Below are positions 25,500-37,394 of a DNA stretch of 48,055 nt, one piece after another. The stretch is from an uncultured Verrucomicrobia subdivision 3 bacterium (GTDB lineage Bacteria; Verrucomicrobiota; Verrucomicrobiae; Limisphaerales; UBA11358). The notes beneath the pieces are model-generated. The model saw only the letters and a list, made by a program, of their open reading frames with translations. It had not been told where the DNA came from and did no database searches. The first letter of the stretch is position 1; the number at the start of each line of letters is the position of its first letter. Both the position numbers and the translations under genes were made by a program. The stretch is taken from positions 1 through 48,055 of the forward strand of contig CAIXPZ010000019.1 in assembly GCA_903921455.1 (NCBI GenBank), written 5' to 3'.

Positions 25500-26930
25500 T
25501 TACCGCGCCCGCTGCGTCAGCGCCAGTTTGCCGATGCCCGTCAACACGTCCCACGCCGGTCCGGGGAATCGGTGCATCTGCACCATCGTGTCCTCGAACG
25601 CGTTCAGGAAATAGTCCGCGTCCGCCTCGGTGATGACCAGCGGCGGCAGGAGTTTCACGACATCGATATTGTGCCCGGCGACTTGCGTGATGATGTGGTG
25701 TTTGTCCAGCAGCGGGATGATCGCCGCCTGCGGGAACAGACTCTTGTCCAGTGTGTGGCACGTCGTCCACGCGATTTTCAGCGCCAGCGATTTCGGTGGT
25801 CCGAATTCGATGCCCGTCATCAGGCCGCGCCACCGGACTTCCTTCATGAACTCAAAGCGGGGCATCAGCGCCGTCAGCCCCTGCCCGATGCGGTCGCCCA
25901 TTTTCGCGGCGTTGGCGATGAGGTGCTCGCGGTCCAGCACGTCCAGCGCGGCGAGGCCGGCGGCCATCGCAAAGCTGCCCTGGCTGAACGTGGAGCTGTG
26001 CACCACCGAGCGCGACATGGAGGAGAACACTTTCTCGTGGATCCACCGCTTGCACAGCACCGCGCCGACCGGCACGAAGCCGGCGGACAGCGACTTGGCC
26101 AGGATCACGATGTCCGGGTCCACCGCGCCCTCGTGTTCGATGGCGAGAAATTTGCCGGTGCGGCCCATGCCGGTCTGCACCTCGTCGTCAATGAACAGGG
26201 CGCCGTGCCGGCGGCAGAGTTGTTGCGCCGCCAGCAGATAGCCGGGCGCGGGCAGGTTCACGCCCTTGCCCTGGATCGGTTCGACGATGAAGCCCGCGAC
26301 ATCGCCCTGCTGCAATTCTTTTTCCAGCGCCGCCAGGTCGTTGAACGGGATGGCGCGGCAATCCGGCAGGAACGGCGCAAAGCCGGCGCGGAAATTGTCG
26401 TCGCCGTTGACCGCCAGCGCGCCGGCGCTCAGGCCGTGGAAAGATTTTTTGCAATGGATGAGCGCGGGTTTGCCCGTGGCGCACTTGGCGTATTTGATCG
26501 CCGTCTCCACGCCTTCCGCGCCGGAGTTGGTGAAGAACACCATGTCCAGCGGGTTCGGCATCCGCCGCTTCAATTCGGCGGCCAGCAGGCCGGCGAGCAG
26601 CGGCGCCTCCAGCTTCACCAGGCTGGGATACTCGGCGTCGAGAAATTCCTTCAGGATGCGGCGCACTTCCGGGTGGTTGCGTCCGAGGCCGAACACGCCG
26701 TAGCCGCTCAACAGATCCAGGTATTTTTCGCCCTGCCCGTCCCAGAGATAGGGCCCCGCCGCGCGCGTGTAGCAGCGGTCGAAGCCGATGGTCTTCAGCG
26801 TGCGGGTGTTGGCGGGGTTGATGTGCGCGGTGTGCAGTTCGTAATTTTTCCCCGCGTGCTCCCGGATGAGTGCGGCGAGATCCAGCGGCGGGCGCGCTGC
26901 GCCCTGGGGCGAATGGGATTCCGTCGGCAT
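25500..26930 (-). CDS. Class-III (aspartate aminotransferase family) PLP aminotransferase
   Basis: 476 residues. N-terminal HINPANTRTLKTIGFDRCY, then YLDLLSGYGVFGLGRNHP. The PLP-binding TNSGAEGVETAIKYAK precedes the FIDDEVQTGMGRTG acid. The lysine that binds PLP is in VILAKSLSAGFVPVGAV. SSTFSQGSFAMAAG completes the fold. It belongs to the acetylornithine/ornithine/putrescine group of class-III transaminases, with diamine or acyl-diamine substrates most likely. The precise substrate is not readable, and hopanoid HpnO-like transaminases are an alternative. No biosynthetic partner genes are adjacent. Confidence 0.85.
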   Translation of the reverse strand: MPTESHSPQGAARPPLDLAALIREHAGKNYELHTAHINPANTRTLKTIGFDRCYTRAAGPYLWDGQGEKYLDLLSGYGVFGLGRNHPEVRRILKEFLDAEYPSLVKLEAPLLAGLLAAELKRRMPNPLDMVFFTNSGAEGVETAIKYAKCATGKPALIHCKKSFHGLSAGALAVNGDDNFRAGFAPFLPDCRAIPFNDLAALEKELQQGDVAGFIVEPIQGKGVNLPAPGYLLAAQQLCRRHGALFIDDEVQTGMGRTGKFLAIEHEGAVDPDIVILAKSLSAGFVPVGAVLCKRWIHEKVFSSMSRSVVHSSTFSQGSFAMAAGLAALDVLDREHLIANAAKMGDRIGQGLTALMPRFEFMKEVRWRGLMTGIEFGPPKSLALKIAWTTCHTLDKSLFPQAAIIPLLDKHHIITQVAGHNIDVVKLLPPLVITEADADYFLNAFEDTMVQMHRFPGPAWDVLTGIGKLALTQRAR

Positions 26931-27041
26931 GTCCGGACGAGTCTACCGGATAAAACCGGAAATCAAATGAATTGCGGATGAATAAATGTTCATACAAACC
27001 GCCAAGTGCGCGGTAAGCTGGCCGTCCGCAGTTCGGCCCCT

Positions 27042-27866
27042 TTAGGGTTGCTGGCGGAGTCGGGCGATCGCCAGCGTCAGGATGAGTGCCGCCCCCAGGG
27101 TGCAGACAATCGCCGCGCCGGTCGGGAAATCAAACCGGTAGGCGACATACAATCCCGCCACGCTGGCCACCGTCGCCGTCAGCCAGCCGATGACCAGCAG
27201 CGCGCCCAGCCGGCGTGCCAGAAAATTCGCGCAGACGGCGGGGATGATGAGATACGAAAACACCAGCAGCACGCCCCCGATCTGGAGAAAGCTTGTCACC
27301 ACCACGCCGAAGAGCGCGTAGAAGAGGAAGTCCCACCCGCGCACCGCCAGGCCTTCCGCCTCGGCGCGCTCCGGCGCGAAGGAGAGCTGGATGAACTGCT
27401 TGCGGAAGATGAAATGCACCGCGCCGATGAGCAGATAGATGCCGAAAGTTCCCAGGACTTCCTTGGGCGACACCAGCAGCACGTCCCCGATGAGCATGCG
27501 ACGCAACTCCTCGTTGCCTTCCGCGCTACGGCTCAAGAGCAGCAGGCCCGCCGCCGCCGCCACGACATACACGATGCCGATGAGCGCCTCCTGCGGCACC
27601 TGTCGATGTTTGCTGTTCCGGGTCAGCGCAAACAGCGCCGCCCCGACCAGGGTGAATCCCAGCGACCAGAAATACGTGTGCCACTCACGACCTTCGTGGC
27701 CGAGCATGAGGCACAGGCTCGTGCCCAGCGCGGCGACTTGCGCGAGCGCCAGGTCCACAAAGATGACTTCGCGCCGCACGATGTGCAGGCCGAGATAGAC
27801 GAGAATTCCCGGTAACAGCAGGCACGCGAGGGCCGGCCACAGCATCACGGTGAAGATTTCGTTCAT
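27042..27866 (-). CDS. Zinc/manganese-type ABC transporter permease
   Basis: 274 residues, about eight transmembrane helices, of the ZnuB/MntB/TroC family (ABC-3). Motifs: VFVDLALAQVAALGTSL (conserved VDLALAQ) and GVVVTSFLQIGGVLLVFSYLIIPA, which includes the GxxLLVFSYLIIPA block. It is encoded 28 nt downstream of the metal-binding protein. No ATP-binding subunit (ZnuC-like) occurs in the cluster, so it must be encoded elsewhere. Confidence 0.92.
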   Translation of the reverse strand: MNEIFTVMLWPALACLLLPGILVYLGLHIVRREVIFVDLALAQVAALGTSLCLMLGHEGREWHTYFWSLGFTLVGAALFALTRNSKHRQVPQEALIGIVYVVAAAAGLLLLSRSAEGNEELRRMLIGDVLLVSPKEVLGTFGIYLLIGAVHFIFRKQFIQLSFAPERAEAEGLAVRGWDFLFYALFGVVVTSFLQIGGVLLVFSYLIIPAVCANFLARRLGALLVIGWLTATVASVAGLYVAYRFDFPTGAAIVCTLGAALILTLAIARLRQQP

Positions 27867-27893
27867 GGGAAATGAGTTGCGGGTTGCGGGGGG

Positions 27894-28802
27894 TTATTTG
27901 GCTTTGCCCAGCGCTTGGGCGAGGGCGTTCACCAGGTAATCCATCATCTGGAGGTAGCCGCCGTCCGTCCCTTTCACGCCGCCGGGAAACTGCGTCACCG
28001 CCACCACGGTGGCGTCCGTGTTGCGCGCCACCGTTTCCGCCGTCTTCAGGTTCAGATACGGATCCACGATGATCACCCGCACCCGGTCCTGTTTCATCTG
28101 CGTGATGACCTGCGCCAGGTGCGCGGGCGTCGGCGGAATGCCGGGCTTGGGTTCCAGAAACAAATCCAGCTTCAGTCCGAATCGCTGGCCGAAATACGGC
28201 CACGAGTCGTGATACGAAACGACGGTCTGACCGCGGAAGGGGGCGAGCGTCTTCTGCCACTCGACCAGCTTCGCCTCCAGCGCGGCGTTGAACGTATTCA
28301 GATTGGCGCGATAGGTTCCGGCTGATTTTTCGTCCAGCGCGCAGAGTGCGTCCGCGATGTTTTTTGCGACGATCCGGGCGTTGACCGGGTCCGTCAGGTA
28401 ATGCGGATTGCCGGCCGCATGGATGTCGCCCTTCGAGCGGTCGAGCGTCGCAGGCACTTCGAGCAGCCGCACGCCTTGGGCGCACAGCACATGTCCCGGC
28501 GCGCCGGCGGCGAGCTTGTCGTTGCGCGACTGGTCGAGCAGCGCGGGCAGCCAGCCGATCTCCAGTTCCGCCCCGCCCTCGATGAGCATGTCCGCGCGGT
28601 TGAGCTTCACGATGAAACTCGGCTTGGCATCCACGAAATGCGGGTCTTCCGTGGGTTTGGCCAGCGTGGTGAGCGTGATGGCGTCGCCGCCGATTGCGCG
28701 GGCGATGGCCGCGAGGTCCGGCGTCGTCGCGACGACATTGAGTTTCGCCTGGGCGCCGAAAGCGAGCAAGGCACCGAGAATTCCGAGCAAATTTTTTTTC
28801 AT
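27894..28802 (-). CDS. Metal ABC transporter substrate-binding protein (ZnuA/TroA family)
   Basis: 302 residues from ATG 28802, which starts the signal peptide MKKNLLGILGALLAFGAQA. The mature domain has the cluster A-I metal ligands: His in EDPHFVDAKPS, His in GNPHYLTDPVNA, His in VVSYHDSWPYF, and Asp in IIVDPYLN. The His-rich loop of zinc-specific ZnuA is absent, so Zn or Mn specificity is open. It captures the metal in the periplasm for the permease encoded next. The accacggatg-type repeat lies just upstream (28811-28842). Confidence 0.92.
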   Translation of the reverse strand: MKKNLLGILGALLAFGAQAKLNVVATTPDLAAIARAIGGDAITLTTLAKPTEDPHFVDAKPSFIVKLNRADMLIEGGAELEIGWLPALLDQSRNDKLAAGAPGHVLCAQGVRLLEVPATLDRSKGDIHAAGNPHYLTDPVNARIVAKNIADALCALDEKSAGTYRANLNTFNAALEAKLVEWQKTLAPFRGQTVVSYHDSWPYFGQRFGLKLDLFLEPKPGIPPTPAHLAQVITQMKQDRVRVIIVDPYLNLKTAETVARNTDATVVAVTQFPGGVKGTDGGYLQMMDYLVNALAQALGKAK

Positions 28803-28810
28803 ATAATTGT

Positions 28811-28842
28811 ATCCGTGTTTATCTGTGTGCATCCGTGGTTAA
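28811..28842. repeat. Dispersed accacggatg-type intergenic repeat, copy 2 (reverse)
   Basis: Reads atccgtgttt-atctgtgtgc-atccgtggtt-aa, i.e. the reverse of copy 1. It lies between the porin stop codon and the start of the metal-binding protein. Confidence 0.75.
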
Positions 28843-28853
28843 AAATGTTTCGG

Positions 28854-30359
28854 TTAAAATTTGTGCGCTCCGTGCGCGCCGAGCATGAATTCAAATTGCA
28901 GCCAGATGGAGGATTGGTTGCCGACCAGTTCGCCGTGGTCAAAGTTGTATTGCAGGCGGATCTTCGCAAATTCGCTCGGGAAAAACGTCAGCATTGGCGA
29001 GAGGCGGGTGCGCTCATTGCGATAGACGTCGTAGGGATCGTAGGGGCTGTCGTTGCCGTTGGCATATTCGCCGCGCAGGCCGGCCACCCAGCGCTCCTTG
29101 AAACCCCATAGCGCCTGCGAATAGAAGCCCCAGTCCTTGAGCGTCTGGGCCGGCAGCGTCGCCAGCGGCGCCGGGCCGTTCAAATCCGTCGGCGCGCTGA
29201 AGCGCTGATACAGCGCCTCGGTCTGCCACGAGACGAACGGAAAGCCGGCATTGGCATCGGCCGGTTTCCATTTCCAGTAGAGGTCAAGCCCGTAAATCTG
29301 CGTGTTCGCGTTCGCGCCGGTGTCATTGGGGCCGAACGCCGCGGACGCTCCGGCCACGAGCGTTTGATGCTCGGTCAAATCCAACGAGGAAGTCAGGTGC
29401 GGGACGACGAGCATGTCGCCCGGCCCGCGCAGCGTCCGATCGGTCGTGGCATAACCGTGAACCCGGTTCACGCCCAGGCTGTCCGGCTCGCCCGGGTTGC
29501 GGAAGCTGAACGCCGTGCTCCCCTGGCCGTTGAAGATGCCCAGGGCTGCCTCGGTGTAAAACGGCGTGGGCGCCAGCCATGACATCTGCGCGCCGACGTT
29601 GCGCAAGCCGTCCGGCCCGAGCGTGCGGTTCAGGATGATCGGCTGATCCACGAATGACCATTGATGCGGATGTTGCGCGTTCTGCCGGCCGAAGGCGGCG
29701 AAGAACTGGCCCGCCTTGACCTGCAAATTATCCGGCAGCGACGTCGTCATCGCGTAGGCTTCCTCCAGTTCCACGCTGCTCTCGTTGTTCTGGTCGAGCT
29801 TGTAAACGATGTTGCCGTTGCCCTTGAAATACGGATCCACCGCCCCATCCACGGCGACCTCCGCGTTGCGCAGCGAGAAGCCGTTGTTGATCGGGTCGTG
29901 ATCGCCGAGTTGCAGCTGCTTGGCTGGATCCGCCACGGTGGAGCCGCCCGCATCCATCAACACGTCGAAGCTGATGTTCATGTAGGCGGAGCCGGCGCGG
30001 GCGACCGTGATGGGGTCCGACGGCGACCAGGGTTTCGATAAGGCCGCCGGACCGGACGCGGGCGCGTTGGGGGGCGTGCCCGGTTCTGCGGCCAATGGCG
30101 CTGCCCGCTGCTGTTGCGCGTCTGTGGGTGGGCTGGCGCTGTGAGTCGCTTGCTGCTGCGCCAATGTCTCCAGCTTCTGGGTCAACGCCTCGATCTGCTT
30201 CTGCTGCTCGGCCTGCTGCCGCGCAAAAGTTTCCTGCATCTGCTGCAACTGCCGCTTCAGTTGCTCCACCTCGCTGGTCTCCTGCGCGTGGACGGCATTC
30301 GTGCCGGCCAGCAACGCGGAAACCAAAACGGAAATACCGACAATTCTTATATGTTTCAT
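28854..30359 (-). CDS. Outer-membrane porin-like protein with N-terminal coiled coil
   Basis: 501 residues. Signal peptide (about 1-25), a Gln/Glu-rich coiled coil (about 28-72; EVEQLKRQLQQMQETFARQQ), a Pro/Ala linker, then a beta-strand-rich domain to the C-terminus. That domain has alternating aromatic strands and a final strand IWLQFEFMLGAHGAHKF. This matches phosphate-selective-porin-like or zinc-associated outer-membrane channels. It sits in an operon with the metal ABC genes, so metal passage across the outer membrane is the likely role (inference). Confidence 0.85.
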   Translation of the reverse strand: MKHIRIVGISVLVSALLAGTNAVHAQETSEVEQLKRQLQQMQETFARQQAEQQKQIEALTQKLETLAQQQATHSASPPTDAQQQRAAPLAAEPGTPPNAPASGPAALSKPWSPSDPITVARAGSAYMNISFDVLMDAGGSTVADPAKQLQLGDHDPINNGFSLRNAEVAVDGAVDPYFKGNGNIVYKLDQNNESSVELEEAYAMTTSLPDNLQVKAGQFFAAFGRQNAQHPHQWSFVDQPIILNRTLGPDGLRNVGAQMSWLAPTPFYTEAALGIFNGQGSTAFSFRNPGEPDSLGVNRVHGYATTDRTLRGPGDMLVVPHLTSSLDLTEHQTLVAGASAAFGPNDTGANANTQIYGLDLYWKWKPADANAGFPFVSWQTEALYQRFSAPTDLNGPAPLATLPAQTLKDWGFYSQALWGFKERWVAGLRGEYANGNDSPYDPYDVYRNERTRLSPMLTFFPSEFAKIRLQYNFDHGELVGNQSSIWLQFEFMLGAHGAHKF

Positions 30360-30458
30360 GTTTCAATTCTCCCAGCGACGCCCCGCCACACGGCGGCGCG
30401 TCAAAGATTTTTTAGTTAAACCAACGAACGAAATCCGGTCCGTGAAGACCGGCGAACT

Positions 30459-30761
30459 TTAGGAATGGAGGCAGGAAACCGGCGGCCCGCGACCCGGTGG
30501 CAGGGTCGCCACCAAGGCATCGGGAATGGAAACGGGGAACTGCGGGAGAAATTCAGTAAGTGCGGGAGGAATTGGTAGTGCGACAACGACCACCGGCGAG
30601 TCCACCTGACCGTGGGCAAACATCGTGACGGCGCATTGGTGGCCGGCCTGGCTGGCGTCCGCGTGGAAGCATTCGTGGAGCGACGATGAGGACGCCAGCA
30701 GGTTCAGCAGGAGCACCAGGAGCACGGACAGGACGCCCAAGGGCATTCGGGCCTGCTTCAT
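30459..30761 (-). CDS. Small exported Cys/His-containing protein of the metal-uptake operon
   Basis: About 100 residues from ATG 30761: a basic start, a strong hydrophobic segment (about 6-24), then LHECFHADASQAGHQCAVTMFAHGQVD, which carries two Cys and four His at spacings suited to metal binding. A Pro-rich tail follows. No named family can be assigned with confidence. It is the first gene of the unit running into the porin, binding protein and permease, so a periplasmic metal-handling role is plausible. Confidence 0.7.
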   Translation of the reverse strand: MKQARMPLGVLSVLLVLLLNLLASSSSLHECFHADASQAGHQCAVTMFAHGQVDSPVVVVALPIPPALTEFLPQFPVSIPDALVATLPPGRGPPVSCLHS

Positions 30762-30841
30762 CAAACTGGCTGGGCTAAAGTGCAAGGCGCTTGGAATCTA
30801 GCAGGGGTTGGGTCGGACGCAAGTGGTTAGTGGATCGCTCC

Positions 30842-31726
30842 TCAGATTCCCACCAGCGCCGCGCCCAGCACGCCGGCCGAATCGCCGAGCTGATGTTTCA
30901 CGATGGGCGTCTCGAGTTCGTCGGTGAAGACATACTTCCGCACCGCTTGGACGCCTTCGGTGTAGACCGCGGAAAAATTGGAGACGCCGCCGCCGATGAC
31001 GACGATATCGGGGTCGAGAATATCGATGAGGTTCGCCAGCGCGCGGCCGAAGTGGTCGAAAAAAGTCTGCATGAACTCCATCGCCTGCGGCTCGCGCGCA
31101 AAATAGGCCGCTTCCACTTCCTTGAGCGGCCGCCGCCTGCCGTATTGTTCCGCGTAACGGTTTTCCAATCCGCCGCCGCTGATGAACGTCTCCGTGCAGC
31201 CTTTCTGGCCGCAGTAGCAGAGCGGGCCGTTCGGATCGATGCTCATGTGGCCCCACTCGCCGGCGATGGCTTGCGGCCCGGTGAAGACTTCGCCCTTGTA
31301 AACGATGCCGCCGCCGCAGCCCGTGCCCAGGATGACCCCGAAGACCAGCTGCTTGCCCCGGCCCGCGCCGAGCAACGCCTCCGCCATGGCGAAGCAATTG
31401 GCGTCGTTCTGGATTTCAATTTTCCGCCCGATCAGCTGTTCCAGATCCGCCTTCACCGGCTGGCCGTTCATGCAGACGGTGTTGGAATTTTTCAGCCGGC
31501 CGGTGCGGGGCGACAGGGCGCCGGGCGTGCCGATGCCGAAAGTTGTCGGCGCGCCCGGCACGACGGCCGCCAGGTCGTCGTGCATGGCTTTCAGCCGGTT
31601 GAGGATGTGCTGGTAGCCGAGCTCGCGCTGCGTGGGGATGCGCTTGCGGGTGATTTCCCTGCCGCCGGCGTCGAGCAGGACGCCTTCGATTTTCGTGCCG
31701 CCCAAATCGATGCCGATGCGATACAT
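30842..31726 (-). CDS. ROK family sugar kinase
   Basis: 294 residues from ATG 31726 (MYRIGIDLGGTKIEGVLLD). The ATP-binding motif DLGGTKIEG and the ROK signature with zinc ligands CYCGQKGCTETFISG are present, with the catalytic Asp in EIQNDANCFAMAEA. No helix-turn-helix precedes it, so it is a kinase (glucokinase/fructokinase/N-acetylmannosamine-kinase-like), not a repressor. The exact sugar is unknown. It follows the heparinase-like gene but has a weak terminator in between. Confidence 0.92.
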   Translation of the reverse strand: MYRIGIDLGGTKIEGVLLDAGGREITRKRIPTQRELGYQHILNRLKAMHDDLAAVVPGAPTTFGIGTPGALSPRTGRLKNSNTVCMNGQPVKADLEQLIGRKIEIQNDANCFAMAEALLGAGRGKQLVFGVILGTGCGGGIVYKGEVFTGPQAIAGEWGHMSIDPNGPLCYCGQKGCTETFISGGGLENRYAEQYGRRRPLKEVEAAYFAREPQAMEFMQTFFDHFGRALANLIDILDPDIVVIGGGVSNFSAVYTEGVQAVRKYVFTDELETPIVKHQLGDSAGVLGAALVGI

Positions 31727-31760
31727 ATCAAATCGGCGGGAGCATGGCCCGAACGGCGCC

Positions 31761-31788
31761 AAAAAACAAGCGCCCGGATGCGCGCGCT
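31761..31788 (-). terminator. Possible terminator after the heparinase-like gene
   Basis: On the minus strand AGCGC ... GCGCT (5 bp, GC-rich, 10-nt interior) is followed by TGTTTTTT. The stem is short; it could be a weak terminator between the heparinase-like and ROK genes. Confidence 0.45.
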
Positions 31789-31792
31789 GATT

Positions 31793-33685
31793 TTACTTGG
31801 CCACCGGCGTGATCCGCAGCGAAATGATCCCGCTGGCAATCGGGGAATTCAACCGGATGCCGACGCGGATCGGTTTGCGCTTGGACTGCACATCCTCGTC
31901 GATTTTCTCCTGGCTCCATTTGAACGCCCGCCCTTGGGTGTCGATCGCCACGCGCACGGCGCCGCCGCCGTCGGTGATTTCCAGCGTGTCCGGGCCGAGG
32001 GCCTTGACCTTCCCCCACGTGATCAGGGCGGTTTCAAAGGTCGCCGGCGCGGCCAGGCTGACCTCGTCGCGCACTTCCAGCGCCGGCGTTTCGCCCCGCT
32101 GAAAGACGAAGGTGCGCTCCAGTTTTTCCAGGCCCGGCACGGGATAGGCCGAGCGGATGTCGAGCTTGAAGGTGTCGGCCGTCGCGGTGAAATTGGATTC
32201 GAGGATCACGCCGCGCGCGTCGGCTCCGGGTTTTTGCAGCTGGCCGGCGATCACCGGCACCGCGTGGCCGAAGGAGCTCAGCACCTGGCTGTCGTAGCGA
32301 TGCGCGCTGAACGTGCGCTTGGTGTAGACTTCGCCGCCGGGGTCGCAGACCACCAGGTTGGTGCCGGCGATCACGCTGAAGCTGCCCACGTCGTTGTGGT
32401 TGTGCGGCTCGTTGTTGTTGCCGCCCTTGAGTTCCACGGCGAAAACCGGTTTCACCCCCGGCGTGTTTCGGGCGAGCAGCACCCCGCCGCCATCGAAGAA
32501 ACTGCGCAGCGGGCCGTCGTTGAAGGGTGCCCGTTTGTGGATGGGCGGGAGCTGGCCGTCCACGCTCGCCAGCAGCAGCGTAAAGGTCAGGCCGGAGGCT
32601 TCCCCCAGGAGCGATTGGCCGCCGGTGTCCATGCCCAGTCGCGTGCAAACATAAGCCGTCAGTTGCGCGCTCGGCTTGGTGCCGGGCGAACAGTCGGCGA
32701 TGGTCGGATAAATGCCGGGCAGGATTTCGCTGCGCCGGCAGAACAGCCCCGGCGCGATGGCCTGGTCGTCGTCCAGCAGGTCAATTTTCCCGCCGGTGGC
32801 CTGCCGCAGCGCCTCGGTCAATAAAATGAAATGGCCGTAGCCGTAATTCCAATAGCCCACGCCCTCCGCGCAGTAGCCGTCCGGGGTGAAGCCGGACAGA
32901 TAATAGCGGATGTAATGCTCGCCCGCGGCGGCAAAAAACGCGCGGTCGTCGCGGTCCTCCAGCAGCGCCAGGGCGGCAAAGACGGAGTTGCCCACGCAGA
33001 CCGCGTTCCAGTTCATCGGCGTGCGCAGCCAGAAGGCCGGCTTCTGCCGGCCCTCGATCATCGCGCGGACGGGGTCCAGCACCCGGCGGCGGACGTTGTC
33101 TTGCAGCAGTTGGCGCGTCGCGGGCGTGAGTTTGGCGCCGAGAATGAAATCCGCCTCCGCCAGTTCGGCTGCCAGCATGGTCGCGCCCAGGTCGGGCACG
33201 GTTTCCTTGCCGTTGAAATTGTCCAGGTTGCCGTCATGCGCCGGCATCACCCAGGTTTTTTCGGCGCACAGCGCGGTGATGGTCTGTTCCAGCGCCGGCA
33301 GAAACCGGCCCTGGTTTTCCAGCGCCTCGGCCAGGGTCAGTTGCGCAATGCGATTGCGCCGGTTGGCGGCCACCTTTTGCCAGTGCGTGCGGTTGCCGGT
33401 CTGGGAATATTCCAGAAACAAACTGTCCGGCTGCGCCGGCAGTTTTTTGGCCGAGATTTTTTCCGCCGTGGCGAGCGCGTTGCGGAACGCGGCGTTGGTC
33501 GCAAGTTTCGCCCACGCGCCGCGGTTGGTGATCGGCCAGCCGAACCCCGCCGGCTGCGCGGGCAGCCACGCGGCGATTTCGTGGCTGCGGCCGGCGTCCA
33601 GCGGGTCCGCCGCGCGCAGGTTCAGGGCGGCAACGGTTAGGCTCGCAATAAGCGAAAAGATTTGGCGGCGGCGGGTGAATGACAT
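31793..33685 (-). CDS. Secreted heparinase II/III-like polysaccharide lyase
   Basis: 630 residues. Signal peptide (about 1-25), an alpha/alpha-toroid domain (about 30-370; MNWNAVCVGNSVFAALALL, GYCAEGVGYWNYGYGHF), then a heparinase II/III-like beta domain from about 390. The latter contains NNNEPHNHNDVGSFSVIAG with the conserved His/Asn cluster. It would cleave uronic-acid-containing polysaccharides (heparin, alginate or similar) by beta-elimination outside the cytoplasm. The start ATG 33685 has a stable hairpin immediately upstream (33689-33718). Confidence 0.88.
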   Translation of the reverse strand: MSFTRRRQIFSLIASLTVAALNLRAADPLDAGRSHEIAAWLPAQPAGFGWPITNRGAWAKLATNAAFRNALATAEKISAKKLPAQPDSLFLEYSQTGNRTHWQKVAANRRNRIAQLTLAEALENQGRFLPALEQTITALCAEKTWVMPAHDGNLDNFNGKETVPDLGATMLAAELAEADFILGAKLTPATRQLLQDNVRRRVLDPVRAMIEGRQKPAFWLRTPMNWNAVCVGNSVFAALALLEDRDDRAFFAAAGEHYIRYYLSGFTPDGYCAEGVGYWNYGYGHFILLTEALRQATGGKIDLLDDDQAIAPGLFCRRSEILPGIYPTIADCSPGTKPSAQLTAYVCTRLGMDTGGQSLLGEASGLTFTLLLASVDGQLPPIHKRAPFNDGPLRSFFDGGGVLLARNTPGVKPVFAVELKGGNNNEPHNHNDVGSFSVIAGTNLVVCDPGGEVYTKRTFSAHRYDSQVLSSFGHAVPVIAGQLQKPGADARGVILESNFTATADTFKLDIRSAYPVPGLEKLERTFVFQRGETPALEVRDEVSLAAPATFETALITWGKVKALGPDTLEITDGGGAVRVAIDTQGRAFKWSQEKIDEDVQSKRKPIRVGIRLNSPIASGIISLRITPVAK

Positions 33686-33740
33686 GAGTGTTTCGGGAAA
33701 AACGGATTCCCCGAAACAGACGCCCGCGACCGGCTGACGG

Positions 33741-36806
<3,066 letters not shown>

Positions 36807-36843
36807 AATTATCTTTCAGTAAGGTTGGTTAAAATGAACGAAT

Positions 36844-36869
36844 ACGCTACGCGAGGAAACGCGTAGCGT
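36844..36869. repeat. 10-bp inverted repeat in the secA leader
   Basis: Arms ACGCTACGCG and CGCGTAGCGT are separated by AGGAAA. It lies 37 nt upstream of the secA start codon and 26 nt after the stop of the DHp-only gene. It could be a weak terminator (only ATTCG...TTTT follows on the minus strand) or a leader structure. Confidence 0.6.
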
Positions 36870-36895
36870 CAAAGCGAAACGGAATGGCCGGCGGG

Positions 36896-37234
36896 TCAGG
36901 CGGCGGAATGCGCCATCGTTTGGGCGGCGGGGGCGGCGGCGGGGCGGGCGCGCGGATAGGTGGAATGGCGCACCAGCGATTCGGCGCGCTTCACGTTTTC
37001 GGCGATCAATAGCAGATCCGGGCGGAGCATCTGGTTTTCGCCGTGCTTGATGAGCATCTTCTCGGCGTAGCCCCGGATGATGGTGAAAATATTGTTCAGA
37101 TCGTGCGCCACTTCGCGCCCGACCTGCTTCTGGGCGTCGGCGTTCGCCGCTTCCTGGCGCATGCTCGCCAGTGACGCCGGTTCCAGCGTCGGTGACATTT
37201 TCAGGTAGATGTTGTCCAAATCTGTAGATGACAT
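36896..37234 (-). CDS. Histidine-kinase DHp-domain-only protein
   Basis: 112 residues. The segment VGREVAHDLNNIFTIIRGYAE, continuing into LRPDLLLIAENVKRAESLVRHS, matches the dimerisation/phosphotransfer helices of hybrid-type histidine kinases (His of VAHDLNN is the phospho-acceptor). There is no ATPase domain before the stop codon, and the C-terminal tail is Pro/Ala-rich. It could be a standalone phosphotransfer protein or a remnant of a longer kinase. The gene lies upstream of secA on the same strand, with an inverted repeat between. Confidence 0.75.
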   Translation of the reverse strand: MSSTDLDNIYLKMSPTLEPASLASMRQEAANADAQKQVGREVAHDLNNIFTIIRGYAEKMLIKHGENQMLRPDLLLIAENVKRAESLVRHSTYPRARPAAAPAAQTMAHSAA

Positions 37235-37394
37235 GGAAACTTATCTAGCATGCGCCTTGCCAACTTGGTTTTCAGAAGAATACTAGGAATGGCGCCGGCG
37301 ACCTTACAATTATTTGACAGTGCGGCCTAAAAGTGGACAGTAATTCGCGGCTGGATTCCTGCCGCTTAACCGGTAAGCTTGCCGCCCGAATCGC

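Noticed and set aside
30791..32824. A 677-codon plus-strand frame across the ROK and heparinase genes
   Set aside because: Antisense to two genes with clear catalytic motifs, and it spans their intergenic gap.
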